Shown here: one piece after another, positions 1 to 12,310 of the stretch
Position numbering within the stretch: the first letter of the stretch is position 1
Layout: each line of letters begins with the position of its first letter
Assembly: GCA_037043015.1 (NCBI GenBank)
Contig: CM073329.1
Coordinates: forward strand, 492,448 to 556,447
From: Bryum argenteum
Taxonomy: Eukaryota; Streptophyta; Bryopsida; Bryales; Bryaceae
DNA length: 64,000 bases
Direction: 5' to 3'
The notes under the pieces: generated by a model
What the model saw: only the letters and a program-made list of their open reading frames with translations
What the model was told of the DNA's origin: nothing
Databases searched by the model: none
Program-made: the position numbers and the translations under genes

Positions 1-1234
1 GTCCTTCTTCATGCACCAACCTTGAAGAGCAGGAAATGCCGCCGGCCGCTGGTTTAGCCCACAGGTCGTTCACAGGCTCCCGCAATTCCTCGCTCATGAA
101 CATCCTTCTTGAAATCAATCCCAGCGCATCTTTTGTCCACCCTCCAACTCAGCCCCACACGTCTACCCTCTATGAATGTTCAATTGTTACACTGATGACT
201 GTAACCCTCAGTAGTTCATATTTATCTACTCTCCCTATACAATAGTGTGCACTCCCAATGTTAACCGGTAAACTTTTGTAAAATCAAGGTTGATTTTTTT
301 AGAGTTTTGAAGAGCCTATTCTCACTCTTCTTTTTGACACTACTAATTTATAATCCAAGAATAGTTAATGGTTTAATAGAAAATAGATAAAATGACTAAT
401 GAATCAAGTAACATTGATATATTCATGATATATTTTATAGATGAGATTTGTAAGGTCTAAAATGACAAGGAGTCATTTTTGATGACTAAGCAAATTTTCA
501 ACACAAAACACAAGGGGTTAAAAGTGCTAACACTTACCGCAACAAATTCTCCCTTCTTTGTGTGATTTTGAGTTTATGATTGTAAATATGCATCCGTAAT
601 ATGATAGACCAAAAGATAAAATCTGTACAATCTCAAAATCGCTCCCCTTCAGTTTAAAAATCTCAAAACCGCACTCATTCAGTTTGAATTTGTTGGACTC
701 AGCAGTTATAAAGAGTATACTGTCTTGCGCCAGTTTGTGAAAGTGCAAAACAATAAAGGCATTGCGAACAGAGCCTCAAGATCCCCAGACACCCATGATG
801 ATCACTTGTAACACCCAAACACCACCAAGCGTGATATCAGGCCACCCCACATTGACACAGTCCACATAATTTACAATGCAAGAGTATATATTTATCATCG
901 GGCTGAAAAAGGATCAATGGGTGACAATTACAAAGACCACTTTTGGTTGTCATATACTGCAGACTCACTGAAAGAATCACGAGATAGGAAACCCTCGGCA
1001 ACGGGAACGCAAAAATAAAGCTCACCCAGCACATTAACTTTCTATAACTGTCGAGTGAACCCAGCATCGAGCAGATATCTGCTCCATGGCCAACTGGGTC
1101 AAAGCTATCAGGGTAGAAATTACAGATGGTGGACAATGACGGTCCATGCAGCATATCTCTAGCACATTCTCTAATCTCTGACTACCTAGAATCTTTTATC
1201 ACGAATTTTTAGACCTACGGAAGATACAAATAAA
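1..1234. other. 3' flank of the myosin gene, no recognised gene
   Basis: This stretch follows the myosin stop codon and should hold its 3' UTR, which I cannot delimit. Bases 30-150 read openly on the minus strand and could be an exon of a neighbouring gene cut by the window edge, but I recognise no family. Bases 240-520 are AT-rich with no coding signal. The short open frames at 527-748 and 837-1154 resemble nothing I know. Confidence 0.4.
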
Positions 1235-4157
1235 CTACGGCTCAGGCTGTGGCATTAAAAAGTGGAAGGCCGGGTTGTCCTTCAACAATGGTGGCGGTTC
1301 AACTTCAGCCATGTCAACCTCAGGCATTGACTTCGATATATCGTCAACAGAGAACGGAATACTGCACAATGCCAGGAGCCCACCATTAGCACTGACCCCA
1401 ACTCAGGTAGACAAGTTGTATCGTGCAACCCATGCAGAATAAAAATTCACTGAAGACAACATTGTCAGCATTGACTATACCTTGAGTCATCATCCAACAA
1501 AAATGAGTTGCTGACAGCACTGTTTGAATCCTCTGTCATTAAAACTCTCATGTTTGCAATCACCTGCATCGCAAGAGAAAACAGTTAAAGCGTTAAGCCA
1601 GCAGTTCGGAATATTACCAATGGTACATTCGAGCATAGATCAGTTGCGTTATGTAAATGACACTTACCTCCGGAGAGACACTATGAGTACCATATTTGTC
1701 ATCCCAGTACATAGTACTAATACGATATAGCTGTTGCACGCTCAACACCTGCGAAAACAACAAATGGACGTCGTCAGATATCAACTCCACAGACTAGGTC
1801 AGACAGGTTACGAAACGCATCCAAAAACGACGACGTATGCGTCCCGACATATTCAACTGCTCCGCATGCTCGAGCTACTTACCGGGCAGAGATCATGTGT
1901 AATCTCATCAAGTGATTTCTTTGGTTTTGATGAATAACCTGCAATTCACAAAATTTTAAACAAGAAAGTCAGCTGATCGAACGAGGCGCTGAGGATGGTA
2001 TTGACTATGCACTCAACATCAGAACAGGCTGACACGATAAACCGGGCTGAAAGTCAATATGAACCAGATATACCAGTTTCTGTTCCAAACCAGTACTCAT
2101 CGAACTAAATTTGGAGGACTGATAATACATACCAGGAAACCGACTGCCTGGCGTATGTACTTCAGCTCATCCCATGATGCTCCAGCATACTGCGAACAAC
2201 ACAACTCGTGAGTCAAACTAAATCAATGAGAAGCAGTACAGCAAATATGCCAAGATCAACGAATTTTATAATCCAAAGCCCCAATCCTTCTTGTCAAATG
2301 ATAATTGCAGTGGTAAAGGAGAAAGTAAACACCTCGTCCCCAGCTTCGTAAATCCAGTGCTCAAGTTCCGCAAGCCCAGCTTTCACGTACTCACCGTTGC
2401 TAAATGAGCAACATTCACGTCGCAGCAACAAACTGCAATAGAAGAAATGCACACGTGGCGAATGAAAAGAATGGTTACATAGAAGCTGAATAGAAAGTTA
2501 TGATAGGAAGTTCTGGCAACTCAAAAACCAACCTGTTAAACAGCTGAACATTGATGAACGAGAATATCTGGGTAAAGAGCTTGCGTACAAGAAATGGAGG
2601 GACCTGAATTGATCACATAAGAAAATAAAAATCAATCAGAAAGTCACTATTTCGCCAGAAAAGGCGTTCTCCTCAAAATCTTATGAAAACTTGTGCAGAA
2701 ATATGAAACAACCCAGTAAAACCGCGGATCAAGAAGCATACATGGTTGGCACGCATAGTGTTTAGCAATGCACTGAGGCTAGAGATGATACTATGCCAGT
2801 GACTGCTCAGTGACTGCTGGGCAGTCACATTTGAGCTTGGTGATCTCGACACCTTTCCTAAACTAGCCCTTGATGTCCTTGGCGCCTGATACAGATAGAA
2901 AACAGAAATAAAAAACTTAATTAGCACCACAACAAACTGAGTCAACGGAAGTACGTGAAAGCGAACACTGTAGAGACTGAGAACAGCGAACTCTAACAAA
3001 CTACAAATCACACAATAAAGTGAAAAATGAACGTGTAACAAACCTGAATACAGAGCCCAAGCAGAGGAGAAATCTCTTTCTTCAAGTTGTCCCGAACCAT
3101 GCCATAAATCTTCTCCACGTATGCAGTGAGTTGCTGCTTGAACAGCAGAGCAGGATATTTGGCCTCTACTTGTCGCGACAAATCTAAACCCCCCATGATG
3201 CCTCCATTACCGAATGACACGGCACCAGGAGCAGGAGATGCTCGGAACCCCTGGTAACAACAAATGTGGTCAGTGAAGTGTAATTTCTGCTGGGTCATCA
3301 CCAACCCTATTCAGATCGAGTGTAATTCACAACACCATGGGACACAATCACGTACTTGCGTCATTCTTCCAAACAACGTCACAGAATTGGAACGTCGCCT
3401 CTGTGGTGCACCCCCAGCAGCGCCACTAGCTTTCAGTGTCCGCTGTAAAAGGAATAGCAACGTCGACGTGTTCGACAACCAGTAGGCGAGTATATCGTTG
3501 TTATCTTGACTCTGCACATTAACAAGCCGTTCACTGAGAACCTGCTTTACTACGATAATGCGGAGAAGAGTTGATGATTGAATTTGTAGTGCAGGATGAT
3601 AATTCTAGCAGTAGTAATGATAAACGTGCGGAGAATAGTGGTTGTATGGAACCACACGAGGATCAATTAATGTATCAGTAGAGATGCTTAAGTAGAGATG
3701 CTGTAGCTGGCAGTGAAATTGGTGGAAACACGTTCTGGAGCTGGCTCACCTCAATAGCAGTGCCAATTGTTTGAATAATACGGTCAAAGACATTTGTTCG
3801 TTCAGCCTCGAATGATCTCCACTGAAGCAATGATTTGTATAAAATACATGCGGCAATTGGACGATCGTTGTTGAAGCCAACATCTTGCATGACACACTGC
3901 AGTAATGAATCTTGGTTTTCCTGAAAGAACATAAACACATAGGTTACATGTAGAACAATTTGAGCTGATCAGGTATCACTCTAAGAAACATGGGGATTCA
4001 CACCCAGTTCATCCGATAAATTTACACGAAACTGCATCCATTAACCAGCTACAAATACGAAGTAATGAAAGACCTGCTGCCTGTCGATGAGCAATTTCTG
4101 ACGCCTTTGCTCAGCCTCGCTATGCTCCCTTTCGATTTGCGCAGTGTTCGGAGACTC
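1235..4157 (-). other. Myosin globular tail with DIL (dilute) domain
   Basis: Exons 4074-4157, 3750-3920, 3356-3511, 3044-3250, 2742-2885, 2533-2603, 2333-2432, 2133-2189, 1883-1938, 1668-1748, 1481-1563 and 1235-1361 (stop). Signature segments include [78 protein letters not shown] and [15 protein letters not shown]. This tail is complete to the C-terminus. Exon 1883-1938 is one base short, in an A run (plus-strand T run 1925-1928). Confidence 0.88.
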
Positions 4158-7100
4158 CTGGGAGGAAATGAAATACATTAGTCAACTCTCCAGATATGGA
4201 ACTAATTCTGATGATAACCTGATCCGTCTGATTGCACGATCGTACGGAAAATTGTGGGAACCACTGCACCCACTTTGAGAATGAAGCACAGAATTCGGTT
4301 GAAAACGTGAAGAAAAAGAGACATGAGATGCAAAAGCTAACAACTCCTCACCGGTACTGAACGAGTATCTCTATGGTCGTTGGGGAGGAAACCATTGTCA
4401 GGAGTTCTCTGATAGTTCATAAAGAAAAGTTGAGCAGAAATGTGTCAGTAATTTTCTGTTGTTATTAAAAATACATTGCCCACGAGTAAGAAATGCTGAT
4501 CACACGCATAATAAATGAAGTGAAAGCTACAAAAAAATATTGGCGTGTAACCACAAACATTCTATTTTCATGCGAAGGTCGTAACTCACCTGGAACACAG
4601 TGCTCTTGAATCGACTGGACAAGCCCTTGGTTGGTGACAAGACAAGAGTTTGCTGTCGAAGAACTTGGTTTTCAGACTCCATGTTCGCGAGCTTTTCTTC
4701 CAATCTGTAAAGAACCGGTCAGTCCAAATTTCCTTCTGATAGCATGGCCAGCCTTAAGAAAACATCGTCACCGCACGAAATGAACAGCACCCACGATCTC
4801 ATAATCACAGAGAGACAGCCATACTTCCTGAGCTAATGGAAACTGCATGCAAGTATCGAACATCCAGCTATAAGACAAACCTCTGAAGATCATCTTTTAT
4901 TTTGTTGAATTCTGTTTCTGCTTTCTCGGCTCTTTTGAGACGTTCTTCACTGTCAATCTTAGCTTGCGCCAAGTTCTTCTCAGCCTCAGTTGCTCTCGAC
5001 TCGGAAGCCGCTAATTGGGCCTGCAAATTTGCCGAATCAGGACCCCACGTACAGTATCCCAATACGCTTGTTGTACACTTCTGACAATTCAAAATAAATA
5101 GAGGACCAAACTAAAAACAATGACATAATGGCATTGCACCGCTTACCTGCAGCGTTTCCTTCTCTTGAGTTAGCTTCTCCACCTTGGCATCGAAGACTTC
5201 CACAGGAGGTACTTCTTTTATGACTTGAGCAGCTTGGCCAAGAGCCAACTTATTGATTTCGAGCTCCTTGAAAGCTGCGAGTTAGCTTTCTGCGCTTGAC
5301 TCATCTGTTCTTGTAGAGCACCTTGTAACTTCAAGATTTCTTGGTTTTTGACTTCCTCCATGTCCGTCTGCATCGTAAGCAAGGAGTGTTTGATTTAGTA
5401 ACAGTGTGTACACCCATTGTTACTATTGAGAACTTTGAGTTCTCCAAAGAACTCAGATATAAATTAAACACTGAGGCTGTCACTTGAACACAGTAACCAG
5501 ACATACCCGCATGCGCTTCTCGAGTTGAAGACGCCACGTAAGCTCTTCGCATCTCTTCTCCAACTTCGTTTTAGCTTCTTGCAATGCCCCGTTTCTTTAG
5601 CAGCCTACAAGAAAAACGAAAATAAACTAATGAGAACCACATCTCCCTTAAAAGAGAAACACATCAGAACCAATAAGAATTTGTGACGAAGCTATCATCA
5701 GCAGCTCTCTTTTGCAAGTGCCTTCGTCGTATGCCACAAAGACAGACCTGGTCGCTACGTCCTTGATGAATTCCCATCATGATCAAATACAAGCGTTCGA
5801 ACAATTGAAAGCCAAATACACTGCTAATACCAGTAATGACAGGTACTTACATTTTTGAGCTTTTTGAGTTCATTCCTGGCCACCTTCCTCCGCCAAGCAC
5901 ACTGAATCTTGATCGCACTCTTACGGCACTTGGTAAATTGTGATCTAGCTTTGTATCCACGCCAGCGTGCCTGTGCAAGAAAACAACAACGCTTGATCTT
6001 TTGGTAAAGTACGAAGGGGATATAGCAGTATGCTAAACGCCTACGGAATACTAGTGTAAACATTCACAACAATATCACATCATAGGTACACCAATAGTCT
6101 GCGAAGTACTTCAATACCTGAATGATAGTGGCTGCTTTTGTCTGTCTGCGTAACCGGTACTCTTTGCGAGCAGCCATTCCGCGATAACCAGCTTGAATCT
6201 TAACAGCGGCATCTTTGATTTCAAGAAACTTCTTTCGAGCAAGCCACATCCGAACATTCTTCTGAATACATATCGCAGCAGCTTCTTGACGCAATCTTGT
6301 GTACCGCTTCCGAGCAAGACTCCTGCACAGATGTAAGAAACACAATGATTTACTGAGGACAAACCAACAGCATGATAAACCTACATCATGAGGTACCAAG
6401 ATCCACCCAATAACATTTCCGAACTTCCAAACAACGTTCCATACCTCGCCAGTATTTCTGTATCGTGACAACAGCCTTGCGCATGGCGATGAGATGTCTT
6501 CGTGCCAGGAAGGTCCGGACTTGTCTTTGTATCTTCTTTGCAGCATTGTTCAACATCTCAGCTCTCTTGGCATCAAGTTCAGCCATTTGGCCAGAACGCA
6601 AGAACACCTTCGATTGACCCAGCTGAAGCGACCCAACCAATCATGTGAGGTGAAGATCGGTAATCAACAAATTGCAAAAGAACAGCATTCATAACAAACT
6701 CCCATTCATAGATCTGAAGGAAACGACGATGTGTGAGTATGAACCTGATAATTCTTGAGGTCCATTTTTTGCAAAAGTGTCTCTGCTGCCATCTTCTCAT
6801 CATAACTAGTACAACAATGTGACAAATTATCAGAGCAAAAGAAAAGTGTCGAGACCTCTATCTAGACGTACTTGCCGATGATTTTCTGGAAATGGAACGA
6901 TGAGGAATCAGATTTTCAGCTTCGGACTAGAAATCAACATACTTTATGCTCAAAAATCATCTGAATGATCCGTCCACTTACTTGCCCTCGAGAACCTCCG
7001 GAGCAAGCATCCCAAACCGGTCAAGAAACTCATAGAATGTACGCCGTGTTGGGTATCCTGCACAGCTGATTCTGATAGCCTCCAATACTCCCTATACAAG

Positions 7101-10100
7101 GGAGAACAACATCCATCATGATTGAGTCAGTGAGGAGACATGACATGGTAACCACAAGCAACTATAGATGTATCGAAAGACACAAAAACTTACTCCACAT
7201 CGAAGCTGTTGAATGACATTCTGGTTCTCAAAGCGGCCAGGCTTGTTCAGCATGTTAGGCTTTACACAGCGGATGTAGTGAGGCTCCGTTGTGTTCAGTG
7301 TCTCCATTAAAGCCCCCAGTTGTTGCTGCATCATAAGTCTGATAATTAGCAATATGCAACCCAATAGGCGTGTACAATAATAATTACTTGATGCATTTGG
7401 ATACTACATAATACATATGAAGTGCAGATATCAGGAGTCGCTAACATTCATATCATGCTAAAATTCCATGCTATGAGCGTCTGCTAATTATAATTATATC
7501 TGCTAACCTTGAAACGGGTCCCAATGGAAGAAAACTTGTAGGATGACTTGGAGCCATCATCAGCAGATTTAGGGAAGAGGCTTGCAACGAAGGGGCAAGT
7601 TGAAGATCCTAGCAAAGACTGATGCTCAGCGACAACATAGTCTTTGTTCTTATCCAGGAACAACTCGGTCTGATAAGTAACCTGCCAATCAAATACGTAT
7701 TGTGACCGCGGTCGTTAGCAGTTCAACAACCAAAGACAACAAATGCGTATCCATATTCAGCTGAGGGTGACACTTGAATCTAGCCTTAAGTAAGCAAGCA
7801 AGCAAGCACGCAACTATGTCAAAAAAGAACACACGAGTAGGTCTGATACTCACATCACCCGCGTAATGATTGATTGTGAAGTCAGTGCGACCAAGCTTTG
7901 GCTTACTGAGACGCTTATGATTTCTGTACTGCTGAAAGAGCTTAGTCGCAAATGTCTCATTTGTGGATTTTGGAAACATGCTGCAAAATTAAAAGCACGA
8001 AACTTTAGATTCCATAAACTGAAGCGTCCCATATTAAAAGCTCTTGCTTTCCGTGTTCGGTCTCCCAACATAACTAAGCATATGACTGGTATTACAAGAA
8101 AAGGTACGATATGTACCAGGCTTCGTCGAGAAGAGCAATGATTCCAGAGGGTTTCTGCACATCGAAGAAGGTCACACTTATCTCAGCTTCAAAGAACATA
8201 TACTTGAAAACATGCAGATTTATAAGTCTGCAGATACCGATTTAATGACATTCGTTACAATTTTCCAGGACCTAATATCCACGTACAGTGATCACGACGC
8301 AATGTTCATAAACATAGGTTACTTCCCCTGCACATGCCTATGCCAACCTCCAAAGGTGAATTACACAAGCTTGAAAGAACTGGAATAAACAAAACCTTCT
8401 CAATGAGGTCCAAGACATCTTGGTTGTCGACGAACTCAATGTAGCTCCAGTTGATGGCCTCCTTGGTGTACTCTTCTTGCTCCATTTTAAATACATGCTG
8501 TATTTTGACCACAAAATACCAAAAACAGCCGTTCATTAACTAGAATATGGAAAAGTTCATAACAACTATTTCATCCTCTGTTCGTCGACTTCAAAGAAAT
8601 GGTATTGTAGTCGCAACCTAAATTGTTGAAAATTCTGCATAAAATCAACCGAGGTTTCGATTTGGTAACGTTCATGAAAACTCAACAAGAAAATTACCTG
8701 ATTGAAATGCTGCTGGAGCTTCTCATTGGCCAAATTGATACAGAACTGCTCGAAACTGCACCACGCAATACCGCATTTAGCTACATTTGCGTAGTCATTA
8801 ACAAACCTATCACAACATCAGCCACTACACTTACAAGGTCCTACAAGACACAAAATGCCGTAGAATACTCGGGCAACGACAAAGACATCAGTACCTGTTA
8901 AATTTGAAGCTTTCAAAGCCATAGATATCGAGGACACCGACCAGGAACGGCGAATCAGGATCTTGGCCGATGGATCTGTTGACTTTGTCGACAAGCCTGC
9001 AAATATTTATGATGGAATTGAGTCAGGTTCAGGAGATTTCCCCCATTGTAAGATTATGTATCTAAGAAAATAGAGATGACTGGATAGTGTGATTTTTAAA
9101 AATCTTGTAAACCATCTACGACTATGTGTATGAATAAAAATGTCAAGAGTATTCTCCAAAGCAAGCAGTGGATGCAGAAGTGCACAGCTATCAAGGTTAA
9201 CACTTAGACAGTCATCCAAATCAGGTGAAAGCACTACCAGTCAAACAGACGAGAGTAAATTGTTTTTGCCAGAGTGTCACGGTTAACTGTCGCTTGATCC
9301 ATATTCAATGTCATTGTGATATTACCATCCCGCGTAACAAGAACTCGAGTACATAATGAATCTAGCAGCCCTTTCGATTCACATCTGCCACACAAAGAAC
9401 GTGTTATGGCACCTTAGCATAATTATTGTGACGGGTAAGGACTTTAGAAACCAGTTAACAGGAACCAGAATATGTAGACAGATTTCAAATAGTTTGAGTA
9501 ACCGTACTACAATGATGTCAATCGAAATATCGTGTACAAAAACCAGCAGGAGACATCGAACTCACTGGAGCAGCTCTGCTGCAGCGTCTAGATGAAATTT
9601 GGACTTCTCGTCTTTGAGCTTTGAAGAATCAGAATCTGATCCTGCGACGAAGTCAATATTTCCCAGATGCAACACAGATGCTACTACCCGAAAAATGGCT
9701 TCCTGTAGTTATAAAGAACAACAAAGCCATTGAAATTAGCAAGACAAGTACAGAGAACGAAATGAGAGCAAGGAGTTAGTAGCAACAGAATATAATATCT
9801 ATGCATTTCAGCATTAGGTAATGATCACGTGACAATATTTCATTATATGTCAGTACGATCACGCATCTGCAATACTGAAATAGATCTTTCAGAAGAAATA
9901 CTGTACCTGCTCATCTGGGCTGATACCCACGACATCCATCGCCCTGCGTGTCTTGACGTACTCCCGACCATTGCTCACACCGTTTAACTCATAACACTCA
10001 CTCTGATTCAAGTAGTGAAAGCTCCTAGGATCCCCTAGCTTGTATCTTTCACAATCCTGAGAGAAGAGATTTCTTAAATAAGTTCATGGATTAAAGGAGA

Positions 10101-10658
10101 AATTTAATAAGCCAAAGGATCTATCAGAATTGGATACTAACACATGAGCACTCTAGTTTCCTTCTAAAGGAAGGGTCCTAGAGTTACTGGTAGCTTCGAT
10201 CATAATGCTCGCCACCACATTGCTTGCAATAAGGCAAATAATTAATTAGCATACAAATAAACTATTCCTCCTTCCACACCTGGTAGCAAGTCAACTGTCA
10301 TGGAAGTACGACTTGTACCTCTGGTGACGCACACAATTGGTAAAAGCAGTGGTAGTTTCGTTCAGGATCTGCAATCTGCACAACCCGAGACCTCTCCAAC
10401 AAGTACGTACGCACGGCAGCACCAGATATTCGACCACTCCTATCAAACTGAATCTCCACGAACTTTCCAAACCGACTGATATTCACATAAAAAGCAATGT
10501 AAGTCTGCAGTCGCGCTTCATATCAACAGACTAAACAAACAGAAACAATAACAGCTGCAAGACTATGGTGCCGAAGCGAAAACAAAACGTCCAGCATACC
10601 TTGAGTTATCATTTCGAACTGTTTTAGCATTCCCAAAAGCTTCAAGAAGTGGATTGGA
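1235..10658 (-). CDS. Class XI myosin heavy chain, 5'-truncated, 34 exons visible
   Basis: Class XI myosins are plant actin motors that drive organelle transport and cytoplasmic streaming: a motor head, six IQ motifs, a coiled coil and a globular DIL tail that binds cargo receptors. All of these except the start of the head are readable in order from 10658 down to the TAG stop at 1235-1237, in 34 GT-AG exons with introns of about 80-330 bp. The first visible exon begins at [13 protein letters not shown], equivalent to about residue 170 of a typical ~1,500-residue protein. No SH3-like N-terminus and no P-loop (GESGAGKT) is found on either strand upstream before the next gene. At least four single-base frame breaks occur (near 1925, 5280 and 5588, and at the 6322/6445 splice junction), mostly at homopolymers. 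The gene is therefore either a 5'-truncated pseudogene or a real gene damaged by assembly error. Family assignment is secure; integrity is not. Confidence 0.9.
4352..5604 (-). other. Myosin coiled-coil region
   Basis: Exons 5507-5604, 5147-5367, 4881-5020, 4590-4704 and 4352-4408. The first contains the conserved [19 protein letters not shown] block that starts the dimerising coiled coil of plant class XI myosins. Heptad-rich segments follow (for example [20 protein letters not shown]). Frame breaks of one base occur near 5588 (a C run on the plus strand) and near 5280. In both cases family homology resumes in the neighbouring frame. Confidence 0.85.
5851..6622 (-). other. Myosin converter end and IQ-motif neck
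   Basis: Exons 6445-6622, 6118-6322 and 5851-5970. The first carries [12 protein letters not shown], the end of the converter, and the first IQ repeats. The others carry further IQ repeats (for example [18 protein letters not shown] and [17 protein letters not shown]), the calmodulin-type light-chain sites of the lever arm. The donor at 6445 is phase 1, but the coding frame after the acceptor at 6322 needs phase 2, so this junction is one base out of frame. Confidence 0.85.
6745..10658 (-). other. Myosin head, partial (switch I to converter)
   Basis: Exons (plus coordinates, read downwards): 10600-10658, 10319-10475, 9907-10056, 9566-9704, 9238-9384, 8895-8996, 8698-8755, 8396-8497, 8117-8154, 7854-7980, 7508-7681, 7194-7325, 6982-7091, 6745-6805. 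Switch I (NDNSSRFGKF) spans the first intron. Switch II (DIYGFESF) is in 8895-8996. The actin-contact segment HYIRCVKPN is in 7194-7325 and the SH1-helix region (RISCAGYP) in 6982-7091. Exon phases join cleanly throughout this block. Only the nucleotide-binding P-loop and everything before it are missing. Confidence 0.9.
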
Positions 10659-11595
10659 CTGCACCTCAGACAAACCAAAGTAAATAGTCACAATCTGAGA
10701 ATTTCAAATTCGTGTACCAACACCTCATGCAAAGTCATACTTTTGCGTCTCATATTCCCCAATAAGAATTATCTTAGTTCATTTGTTAGTGCATTAAACA
10801 TAAAGAAGGAATCAGATGGATATTTAACTGTGTATAACTGGTGTATCTTCTCGATGACAAAGGGCTTTTCTTTTGGAAATTTCTGCAGGGACCTTGTTTT
10901 GTCACCTCTCTTTAGAAAATTCGATAAATTTTTACGCTTTTTCTCATCCTTCGATTTGCATGCATTTATCCTCTCTTGAATCTGCTGAGATAAGGGTTGC
11001 ACCTTCTCAAGCTCATTTCAAGCACAAACAAAAGGATCTTCACTAGACGAGACCAGTAATGCTTTTCTTTCAATACATGAATCTCCCAGTTTAACTTACA
11101 TCTGCATCCATGCCATGCATGCCTTTCCATTATGAGTGTCACATGTTTAAGCAGGTCTGCTATTGCTCACTTTCATGCAGCAAAACGACGCATGTAGGCA
11201 CTCATCATACTTATTACGGTACAGTTCGTGTTTACGTTCATAATATTTAATGATTTAGGTTGGACTGCGATAAGGGAGTAGAACCCATCAAAACAATCTA
11301 TTCAAACAATCGAGAGCTTGATTTCGTGAGTTGTATTTCCAACACAGTGAATGGTGGGACCCGAAAGGATGGCCGAGAATTTCTACATTCCTACATCTGT
11401 GGAATGCATTGTCAAGCAGCATGTATAGATGGAAAAAGACAATGCACCTCAAGAACTTGTTGCTCACACGGGGGTTAGAGCACGGGTGGCAGGCATAGCA
11501 ACTGAGAAGTCGTACTACTTAGAAGATTGACCAGAAGACTTGACCGGTAGCTCCTTGAGTGGCACAGATAAAAGTGACACCAAAGTTGAAGGAGT
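10659..11595. other. Intergenic stretch where myosin 5' exons would be expected
   Basis: In an intact gene the preceding myosin exon should lie a few hundred bases above 10658. I read both strands here and find no P-loop, no N-terminal SH3-like segment and no acceptable upstream exon. A minus-strand open frame at 10769-11002 is lysine-rich and unrecognised. The stretch therefore looks foreign to the myosin gene. Confidence 0.5.
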
Positions 11596-12310
11596 TCACT
11601 GGAACGAGGCGGGCAGGAAAGTCTTGAACATGTTGTATTTCGTAATTATTTTGACTTGAGCCGGGTGCTTCACTTCAAGCTCCGGCCACTTATTGATGGC
11701 GAGTCTACACCCATGAATCCTCGACTCCAAGGCCTCCACGCTCTCACAATGAGCTGTAGCATTCCGTGCCTTGATAACCACCTGTGATAGTCCCTTGAAT
11801 CGCTTCAAATCATCTCTTCCTGGATTGCGTCCATACTCCCCAAAAGCACGGCAAGCAAGCAGGACCACAAATGTAATTAAAACAAAATTACTCAACCTAA
11901 AAAATAATTACAACAATCCAATGGATTCAAAGTAAAGTAAGGAAGAAACTTACAAAAACCATCCGCTGGATAGTAGGGTCAGAGTCAAAGAACTGGCGTC
12001 CTTCCCCGTCGATCTCCCCACGTTTCTGAACCGCCCATTTTAAAATCTCTCCAGCAATTATTATAACCTCTCTTTCACAAAACCCGAATAGAATGTCTTT
12101 TTGTGTTTTCACTTCCACCTTTTGGTCAGCAATTTCTTCCTTTTGGTCAGCAATTTCTTTCTTTTGGTCAGCAATTTCTTTCTTTTGGTCAGCAATTTCT
12201 TTCTTTTGGTCAGCAATTTCTTTCTCCATGTCAGCCATGCGCTTCTCCATGCGTTCCTGCCATGATGCTGAGGGAGCAAGTGTCGGATACTCTTCACCAG
12301 CCATGTCCAT
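11596..12310 (-). CDS. Small two-exon protein: repeat coiled coil plus Rx4H motif
   Basis: I do not recognise a named family. Exon 1 is 11954-12310 (ATG at 12310) with donor GTAAGT; exon 2 is 11596-11835. With the acceptor at 11836 (ggggag) the phases match and give 198 residues. A better-looking acceptor further upstream (tttttag) would shift the frame into a stop. Residues ~25-65 are five near-identical EIADQKK heptads, a charged coiled coil encoded by a 21-bp tandem repeat. Then come a helical segment (ILFGFCEREVIIIAGEILKW) and, in exon 2, ARNATAHCESVEALESRIHGC. That contains RNATAH, an R-N-x3-H pattern like the catalytic motif of HEPN domains. No signal peptide or membrane span is seen. 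Gene reality is moderately supported; function is unknown. Confidence 0.55.
12120..12224 (-). repeat. 21-bp tandem repeat, five units, coding
   Basis: Five head-to-tail 21-bp units (plus-strand core ttttggtcagcaatttcttt) encode the heptad KKEIADQ in the small gene 11596-12310. Units are almost identical in DNA, not only in protein, which points to recent slippage or unequal exchange. Confidence 0.9.

Noticed and set aside
6860..6885. Possible 14-nt micro-exon in the myosin head (aaaatcatcggcaa before gtacgt)
   Set aside because: Including it breaks the frame, and the flanking exons already join in phase without it.
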